Below are positions 1 through 4,999 of a DNA stretch of 10,803 nucleotides, piece by piece. The stretch lies in assembly GCA_046715235.1 (NCBI GenBank), contig JBKJZO010000060.1, positions 1 through 10,803 on the forward strand, in the 5' to 3' direction. Positions within the stretch are counted from its first letter, which is position 1; each line of letters begins with the position of its first letter. This DNA comes from JBKJZO01 sp046715235 (GTDB taxonomy: Bacteria; Actinomycetota; Actinomycetes; BP-191). Made by a program: the position numbers and the translations under genes. The notes beneath the pieces were generated by a model. That model saw only the letters and a list, made by a program, of their open reading frames with translations, ran no database searches and was not told the origin of the DNA.

Positions 1-135
1 GACCCACCTCCGGGGGTGCCGGAAGACCACGGCGCATCAACGCCGGACCTTCAAGTTGAGGAACCTGACGGTCCCTTCCAAGCACCTCCGGAGGTGTCCG
101 TGAAGGACTGCCTCAGGTCATATCAGCTGTTCTGA
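1..135 (+). CDS. C-terminal end of an upstream gene (partial, unidentified)
   Basis: The first frame is open from the left edge of the window to a TGA at 133-135, giving 44 residues of an incomplete protein. The peptide is rich in proline and acidic residues (DPPPGVPED, then VEEPDG, then APPEVSVKD) and ends CLRSYQLF. By hand count about 64% of third positions are G or C, which is compatible with coding here but not proof. The stop leaves a 164-bp gap before the pst operon, a sensible size for a promoter region, and this supports a gene ending here. No family is recognisable from so short a tail. It does not resemble the usual end of PstB or PhoU. It could also be a chance open frame. Confidence 0.4.
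   Translation, partial: DPPPGVPEDHGASTPDLQVEEPDGPFQAPPEVSVKDCLRSYQLF
5..96 (+). repeat. Two copies of a 14-nt palindrome, CACCTCCGGRGGTG
   Basis: CACCTCCGGAGGTG at 83-96 is a perfect inverted repeat. CACCTCCGGGGGTG at 5-18 is the same sequence with one change, which allows a G-U pair. The copies are 78 bp apart and in the same reading frame, where they encode PPGV and PPEV. A repeated proline-rich peptide motif is therefore a sufficient explanation, and a regulatory role is not shown. Confidence 0.3.
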
Positions 136-188
136 GCCAGCCCACGCCACCCGCACTTGCGCCGGTATGTCCACAGGCAAACCTCGGC

Positions 189-221
189 GTTCATCTTTCT
201 CACGTCCGGCGTTCACGGCGA
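189..221 (+). promoter_or_regulatory. Candidate Pho-box-type operator in front of the pst operon
   Basis: GTTCATC starts at 189 and GTTCACG at 211, exactly 22 nt apart, which is two 11-nt periods. Actinobacterial PhoP, best studied in Streptomyces, binds direct repeats of 11-nt units whose conserved part resembles GTTCACC. The middle unit (200-210) is poor. The same arrangement recurs at 7844-7876 in the next gap, and the two sites share GTCYGGCGTTCAC (204-216 here). The site lies 79 bp before the first operon gene, where a promoter is expected. I see no convincing -10 box. Direct evidence is the repeat and its recurrence; assignment to PhoP is inference. Confidence 0.45.
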
Positions 222-244
222 CCTATCTCCAGGTCCGCACAAGC

Positions 245-264
245 CCGACATGGTCGGTGCCGAC
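245..264 (+). repeat. Alternating short stems in the probable leader
   Basis: CCGAC (245-249), GTCGG (253-257) and CCGAC (260-264) lie in series, so the middle arm can pair with either flank but not both. The stems have 5 bp, with loops of 3 nt or 2 nt; the latter is too tight unless the end opens. It lies 35 nt before the first start codon. It may be chance in GC-rich DNA. Confidence 0.2.
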
Positions 265-299
265 GCGGGTGATGGGCATGCCGGACGAGCGGAGTCAGT

Positions 300-869
300 G
301 TGGTGGTGGAACCTCGGTTCCTGTTCGTTGCCCGAATGCGCTCCCGGTCCGACAGCTGGTCCCCTTGGCCGGGCACGCGCGCTCTCGCGACCGAGGAGAC
401 GCGTTCCTACGCACCTTGGGTGGCGTGGCGCCTGCTCGGAGCGAACAACCGCGAGCTAGGCAGAAGCGGGTCGACGTTCGCCGACCTGACCGGCTGCATA
501 GCATCGATCGGTGCACTGAAGCAGGCACTTGAGGATTCGACGAGCCTGGTCGCTCCCGATCCCTCAACGGGTTCGTGGTACTGGCGTCTCGACTTCGGCG
601 GCGAACCCCTCGCTGTGGCGGGCCGCGCGTACCGGCGGCAGCGTGAGTGCGTCTATAGCCTGGAGCAGTTCCGCGCGGCGGCCCCGGACGCGCAGCTCGC
701 GATGCGGTCCGTCGTCGACCTGACCAACAGCGAAGACATCGGTGAACTTGCGACGCGGATCCCGCCGAGGCAGCCGGCGCGGTTGCCTGGACAGCGTTCG
801 CCCGTCGACGGATTCGTCCCTCCCGTTGTCGAACCGGGCCCCTTCCTCACGCAGTTGGGCGGGTCATGA
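300..869 (+). CDS. Small protein with two DUF1508/YegP-like repeats, first gene of the pst operon
   Basis: This 189-residue protein has no signal peptide or membrane helix and is probably cytoplasmic. Residues about 40-78 (WVAWRLLGANNRELGRS, then a helix ending ALKQAL) and 93-128 (WYWRLDFGGEPLAVAGRAY, then CVYSLEQFRAA) look like two copies of one short unit: a tryptophan-containing strand, a turn with G or N, a second strand, then a helix. This matches the outline of DUF1508 (YegP-type) repeats, whose biochemical role is not known to me. The tail from about 150 is proline-rich and probably disordered. The GTG at 300 is chosen because GGAG at 291-294 sits 5 nt before it; GTG at 303 and 306 and ATG at 336 are alternatives. 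Its TGA overlaps the ATG of pstC (ATGA at 866-869), implying coupled translation and a link to the transporter. The family call is by eye. Confidence 0.6.
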   Translation: MVVEPRFLFVARMRSRSDSWSPWPGTRALATEETRSYAPWVAWRLLGANNRELGRSGSTFADLTGCIASIGALKQALEDSTSLVAPDPSTGSWYWRLDFGGEPLAVAGRAYRRQRECVYSLEQFRAAAPDAQLAMRSVVDLTNSEDIGELATRIPPRQPARLPGQRSPVDGFVPPVVEPGPFLTQLGGS

Positions 870-1873
870 CCGCGCCGGCGATGGAGGCCGAGCTCTTCGA
901 CGAACCGCGTGAACTCACCGTCAATCGGGGACGCGGCGACCGCATCTTCCGCGGCATCGCACGCAGCAGCGGCGGCACCGTGCTGCTGATCGTCTCGCTG
1001 GTCGGTCTCTTCCTATCGGTGCGGGCAGCGCAGGCATTGCGCGAGGCGGGCTTCTCATTCATCACGACGGCGGACTGGCAGCCCCAAAGCAGCAACTTCG
1101 GTATCGCAGCCGTGTTGCTCGGCACGATCTTCATCGCTTTGGTCGCGCTCGCCGTAGCACTGCCACTGGCTCTCGGCATGGCGCTGTACATCTCGGAATG
1201 CGCGCCGCGCAGGTTGAAAAAGCCGCTTCGCTCGATGGTCGACCTGGCAGCCGCCGTACCCAGCATCGTCTACGGGATCTGGGGAGTCTTCTTCTTTCGG
1301 GAGCAGGTTGCCGGTGTGTCCCGGTGGATCTCGACGTACCTGTCCTGGATCCCGTTCTTGAAAGTCAACGGCGCCGATCCTCGCGACCCGCTCTCCAGCA
1401 TCACGTTCTACACATCTTCAATCTTCATCGCCGGCATCGTTGTGGGACTGATGGTCACCCCGATCGCGTGCTCGGTGATGCGTGAGGTCTTCTCGCAGGC
1501 ACCTGCGGGCGAGCGCGAAGGTGCTCTGGCCCTCGGCGCAACCCGCTGGGGCATGATTCGCACCGTCGTTTTGCCATTCGGCAAGGGCGGAATCATCGGC
1601 GGGACGATGCTCGGACTGGGCCGAGCGCTTGGCGAGACGATCGCCGTCTACATGATCCTCTCGCAGGTGTTCGTCATCCAGCCGAGGATATTGGAGAGCG
1701 GCGGCAGCTCGGTCGCGGCCATGATCGCGTTGCGCTTCGGCTCCGCAAGCGAATTCGGTCTCTCGGCACTCATGGCGGCGGGGCTCGCGCTGTTCCTGGT
1801 GACCCTGGTCGTCAACTTCGCCGCGTCGACCGTCGTTGCTCGCAGTCGCTCCGGTGCGAGCACAGAGGCATGA
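866..1873 (+). CDS. pstC: Phosphate-type ABC transporter permease PstC
   Basis: This is one of the two membrane subunits of the PstSCAB-type importer, a polytopic inner-membrane protein of 335 residues, close to normal family length. A charged cytoplasmic N-terminus (1-35) is followed by hydrophobic segments near 38-52, 77-108, 127-145, 183-202, 238-270 and 298-322. The ATPase-contacting EAA loop is clear at about 216-257: EREGALALGATRWGMIRTVV, then GLGRALGET. The periplasmic-side loop around 150-180 is typical of PstC and separates it from PstA. The ATG at 866 overlaps the preceding stop by 4 nt, and pstA starts 1 nt after the stop. No partner ATPase is encoded in the window. Phosphate is the family substrate; specificity is not proved by sequence. 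Confidence 0.93.
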   Translation: MTAPAMEAELFDEPRELTVNRGRGDRIFRGIARSSGGTVLLIVSLVGLFLSVRAAQALREAGFSFITTADWQPQSSNFGIAAVLLGTIFIALVALAVALPLALGMALYISECAPRRLKKPLRSMVDLAAAVPSIVYGIWGVFFFREQVAGVSRWISTYLSWIPFLKVNGADPRDPLSSITFYTSSIFIAGIVVGLMVTPIACSVMREVFSQAPAGEREGALALGATRWGMIRTVVLPFGKGGIIGGTMLGLGRALGETIAVYMILSQVFVIQPRILESGGSSVAAMIALRFGSASEFGLSALMAAGLALFLVTLVVNFAASTVVARSRSGASTEA

Positions 1874-1874
1874 C

Positions 1875-3137
1875 ATGACGACTGCGGTTGAGCAGCGCGC
1901 ATCCACCACCGTGGTTGTTGGAGCGGTGTCCCCTGACGATCCGGTCGAGGTCCCAAGACGCACGGGATCAGTCCGCAGTTCCGACGTGTTGGCAGTCGTG
2001 GGCGCAGCTGCCAGCTCAGTGAGTCTGACCTCGATCCTGTTTAGCCAGATTGCGCCTTTCAACGGTCGATTCGGCTTCGTCGTCATCGCCCATCTTCTGT
2101 TCCTGGCGATCTATGTGCTGCTCGTGTCGTTCGACGAGCATGGACCGGCGGTACGTGACCGGCTCGCGTCAGCGGTTATCCAGAGCTTGGCTTTTGTGAT
2201 GGTGCTCGCGCTGGTGCTAGTCATCGCCTTTCCTCTGGCAAAGGGACGGGAGGCGCTCAGTCACCTCAACTTCTTCGTCGAGGACTTGTCGGGCACCGGT
2301 CCGAACGATCCGCTGACGATCGGTGGGATCAAACACGCCATCGTCGGGACCTTGGAGCAAATCACCATTGCCTTGCTCATCACGGTGCCCCTGGGGTTGA
2401 CGTGCGCAGTCTTCCTGAACGAGATCCCAGGAAGGTTCTCGCGCCTCGTTCGAACGATCGCAGAAGCCATGACGGCTCTTCCTTCGATCGTGGCCGGCCT
2501 ATTCATCTACGCCGCCCTCATCGTTACCGGGATCGTGCCTAAGTCGGGATTCGCAGCGGCCTTGGCGATCAGCGTGATGATGCTTCCGATCATCATCCGC
2601 GCGGCGGATGTGGTGATCCGACTGGTGTCAGGTTCCCTTCGAGAGGCGTCGCTAGCGCTCGGCGCCGGCCAATGGCGCACGGTGTGGCACGTCGTACTGC
2701 CGACCGCACGGTCGGGTCTGATGACCGCGATCATCCTCGGCGCCGCCCGAGGGCTCGGCGAGACGTCGCCGGTGTTACTTACTGCTGGCGGCGGTGACAT
2801 CGTCAACTACAACCCGTTCAGCGGTCAGCAGACGTCGTTACCGCTGATGGCCTTCAAGCTGATCGGGCAGCCAACTCCCCTCTTCAAGGTTCGCGGACTC
2901 GGCGCGGCAGCAGTGCTGATGGCGATTGTTCTCGTGCTCTTCGTCACCGCCCGCGTCATCGGTGGCCGCGCTCCGGGAGACCTAACACGAGCGCAGGAGC
3001 ACCGACGGGTTGCACAGTCTCGCCGGGATGCAGCGCGATTCGCGGAGCGCGCGAAGACCATCAACGTCGTTGTTGCCACAGAGCCTGACGCGGAGAGCCA
3101 CGTGCTGGTGGTACCGGCTGATCCGGACCCGAAATGA
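1875..3137 (+). CDS. pstA: Phosphate-type ABC transporter permease PstA, with extended N- and C-termini
   Basis: This is the second membrane subunit, expected to pair with PstC as the translocation path. The start ATG at 1875 is preceded by AGAGG (1864-1868) at 6 nt and lies 1 nt after the pstC stop; an in-frame start at 1836 would overlap pstC without a better ribosome site. The 420-residue product is much longer than the roughly 280-300 residues usual for PstA. The EAA loop is clear at 256-297: REASLALGAGQWRTVWHVVL, then GAARGLGETSPV. Added at the N-terminus are about 30 polar residues and two extra hydrophobic segments (about 37-58 and 67-84). Added at the C-terminus after the last helix (about 343-363) is a charged tail of some 55-60 residues rich in R, A and E, probably cytoplasmic. 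The last four bases form an ATGA with a possible pstS start. Confidence 0.92.
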   Translation: MTTAVEQRASTTVVVGAVSPDDPVEVPRRTGSVRSSDVLAVVGAAASSVSLTSILFSQIAPFNGRFGFVVIAHLLFLAIYVLLVSFDEHGPAVRDRLASAVIQSLAFVMVLALVLVIAFPLAKGREALSHLNFFVEDLSGTGPNDPLTIGGIKHAIVGTLEQITIALLITVPLGLTCAVFLNEIPGRFSRLVRTIAEAMTALPSIVAGLFIYAALIVTGIVPKSGFAAALAISVMMLPIIIRAADVVIRLVSGSLREASLALGAGQWRTVWHVVLPTARSGLMTAIILGAARGLGETSPVLLTAGGGDIVNYNPFSGQQTSLPLMAFKLIGQPTPLFKVRGLGAAAVLMAIVLVLFVTARVIGGRAPGDLTRAQEHRRVAQSRRDAARFAERAKTINVVVATEPDAESHVLVVPADPDPK

Positions 3138-3139
3138 CG

Positions 3140-3145
3140 AAGGAG
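3140..3145 (+). promoter_or_regulatory. Ribosome binding site that decides the pstS start
   Basis: AAGGAG at 3140-3145 lies 9 nt before the ATG at 3155. It falls downstream of the other in-frame ATG at 3134, which has no good site of its own. This favours 3155 as the main start, although 3134 would give the ATGA overlap seen elsewhere in the operon. Confidence 0.6.
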
Positions 3146-3154
3146 CCTTCACTT

Positions 3155-4999
3155 ATGGCCGCCAAGTTGCTGCGCCCCCCGCTCCTGCGACGAGCCGCAA
3201 CCGCGCTTACCGTGCTCACGCTGCTATTCATGCCGATTGTCGGAGCCGAATCAGCGGCGGCGCAGGAGGGGGAGGTAGGCAAGAACCTCGTTGTGATCAG
3301 TGGCACGGGCTCGAGCTGGAGCGAGGTCGCGATCAAGCAATGGACCAAGAACGTCAAGCAGTTCGGCCTCAGCGTCAACTACGAGGGCACCGGCTCGAGC
3401 AACGGCCGCAAGCAGTTCGAACTCGGAACTGTCGACTACGCGGTTTCGGAGATCCCTTACGGCCTGACTGATCTCGGCGAGCAGGACCCGCCACCTGCTC
3501 GCAAGTACGCCTACATGCCTGTTGTCGCGGGTGGCACGGCGTTCATGTACAACCTGCGAATCGGCGGCCGCCCGGTCACGAACCTGCGCCTCTCCGGCGA
3601 AGTGATCGCGAAGATCTTTACGAGCGCGATCACACACTGGAACGACCCTGCCATTCTTGCTGACAACCCCGGGCTTGGGCTCCCTGCGCGCCAGATCATT
3701 CCCGTGGTGCGTTCGGATGGCTCGGGCACGACAGCCCAACTCACCAAGTGGCTCTCCACGGCGCACCCGGCGATCTGGGATGCGTACTGCGCCCGGAATG
3801 GCAATCCGACACCCTGCGGCCAGACGTCGTCGTACCCGGTCCTGCCTGGCACAGGTATGACGGCCCTTGCCCAGTCATCAGGAGTCGCCGATCAGGTCGC
3901 CGAAGAGCGCAATGAGGGCACGATCACATACGTCGAGTATGCGTATGCGCTCAAGGCCAACTTCCCTGTCGCGAAGGTGCTCAACCGGTCCGGCTACTAC
4001 GTCGAGCCGACCGAATACAGCGTCGCCGTCGCGTTGCTGGAAGCGCGGATCAACAACGACGAGAACAGCCCTGCCTATCTGACCCAGGAACTCTCCGGCG
4101 TCTACAACAACGCTGACCCTCGGGCGTACCCGTTGTCGAGTTACAGCTACATGATCATCCCGACGGCGATCGAGTACGGCTTCAGCCGCGACAAAGGCCT
4201 CACGTTGGGCAAATTCGCCTACTACTTTCTTTGTGAGGGGCAGCAGACTGTGCCGTCCATCGGCTACTCGCCGCTCCCGATCAACCTCGTGCAAGCGGGT
4301 CTCGAGCAGGTCGCCAAGATCAAGGGCGCGGATACAAAGGAACTGAACATCGCCGACTGCAACAACCCGACCTTCTCCCCCGATGGCACCAACAGGCTCG
4401 CCACAGTCGCGCCCCAGCCAAAGGCGTGTGACAAGCAGGGTCCGAGTCAGTGCACCGATGGAACAGGCGGTGCGGAGGCCTCGACCGAAGTAAGCGCCGG
4501 TGGCGGCGAAAGCGGTCAGGATGCTGATTCTGACGTGCCGGCTAGCGGTTCCGCGCAGACAGGGACTGCCGCAGATCCGGGTTCCACGAAAACAACCTCA
4601 GCCGGACAGGGGCCGGCGAAAGTCGGCACGGCCACGCAGGCCGCCGAGAAAGCGAGTGGCCAAGCAGGCGCGACCGGTACGACAGGTACGACCGGTACGG
4701 GTGGTGCCAATACTGCCAAGTCCGCTGTCGCAGAGATTGATGGCGACACCGGCCTGCCCAAGAGCCAAGCAGTCGACGCGACCGGAGCGGGCGCGCCGGT
4801 TGCTGGCTCCAGCGGCAGCGGCGGGACCGCAGGTGCCACGAACGGCAGGGCCATATCCGCAACGCCCATCTCGATGACGTCATCGACGACGGGGGGCTTC
4901 CGGCTGAGCTTGATGGTGTTGGCGGGAATCCTGCTGATCGCGTTCGTCACGTTGCCCCCCCTGATCGCCCGCAAACTCAGTGACAGGAGCGCATCGTGA
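3155..4999 (+). CDS. pstS: PstS-type phosphate-binding protein tethered by a C-terminal membrane helix
   Basis: An extracytoplasmic solute-binding protein that should deliver ligand to PstC/PstA. Numbering from ATG 3155 gives 614 residues. Signal peptide 1-37 (LRR, hydrophobic core, then SAAAQ) has no lipobox cysteine. The binding domain spans about 44-400, with GTGSSW (50-55), EGTGSSNGR (78-85), VSEIPYG (97-103) and RSDGSGTT (186-193), the last being the phosphate-binding signature. By eye, E99 replaces the Asp (Asp56 in E. coli PstS) that hydrogen-bonds phosphate. After two cysteine-containing segments a Gly/Ala/Thr/Ser-rich linker of about 145 residues leads to one helix (about 584-605) and a short basic end. 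Classical Gram-positive PstS is a lipoprotein, so this tether is unusual. The start at 3155 has the better ribosome site; 3134 is the alternative. The stop overlaps the next GTG. Confidence 0.88.
   Translation: MAAKLLRPPLLRRAATALTVLTLLFMPIVGAESAAAQEGEVGKNLVVISGTGSSWSEVAIKQWTKNVKQFGLSVNYEGTGSSNGRKQFELGTVDYAVSEIPYGLTDLGEQDPPPARKYAYMPVVAGGTAFMYNLRIGGRPVTNLRLSGEVIAKIFTSAITHWNDPAILADNPGLGLPARQIIPVVRSDGSGTTAQLTKWLSTAHPAIWDAYCARNGNPTPCGQTSSYPVLPGTGMTALAQSSGVADQVAEERNEGTITYVEYAYALKANFPVAKVLNRSGYYVEPTEYSVAVALLEARINNDENSPAYLTQELSGVYNNADPRAYPLSSYSYMIIPTAIEYGFSRDKGLTLGKFAYYFLCEGQQTVPSIGYSPLPINLVQAGLEQVAKIKGADTKELNIADCNNPTFSPDGTNRLATVAPQPKACDKQGPSQCTDGTGGAEASTEVSAGGGESGQDADSDVPASGSAQTGTAADPGSTKTTSAGQGPAKVGTATQAAEKASGQAGATGTTGTTGTGGANTAKSAVAEIDGDTGLPKSQAVDATGAGAPVAGSSGSGGTAGATNGRAISATPISMTSSTTGGFRLSLMVLAGILLIAFVTLPPLIARKLSDRSAS
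4673..4699 (+). repeat. Three tandem 9-nt repeats in the PstS linker
   Basis: ACCGGTACG, ACAGGTACG and ACCGGTACG follow directly and encode TGT three times in the flexible linker. Such a tract could change copy number by slippage without shifting the frame, which would alter linker length. Confidence 0.75.

Noticed and set aside
5..96. Repeated 14-nt palindromes read as an operator pair
   Set aside because: Both lie in phase in an open frame and encode PPGV and PPEV, so a repeated peptide motif is enough. Kept only as a low-confidence repeat.
157..532. Two overlapping + strand frames covering the gap and the first gene
   Set aside because: They overlap the better-supported frame at 300-869, which has a ribosome site, recognisable repeats and a coupled stop. 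Their peptides look like random GC-rich translation.
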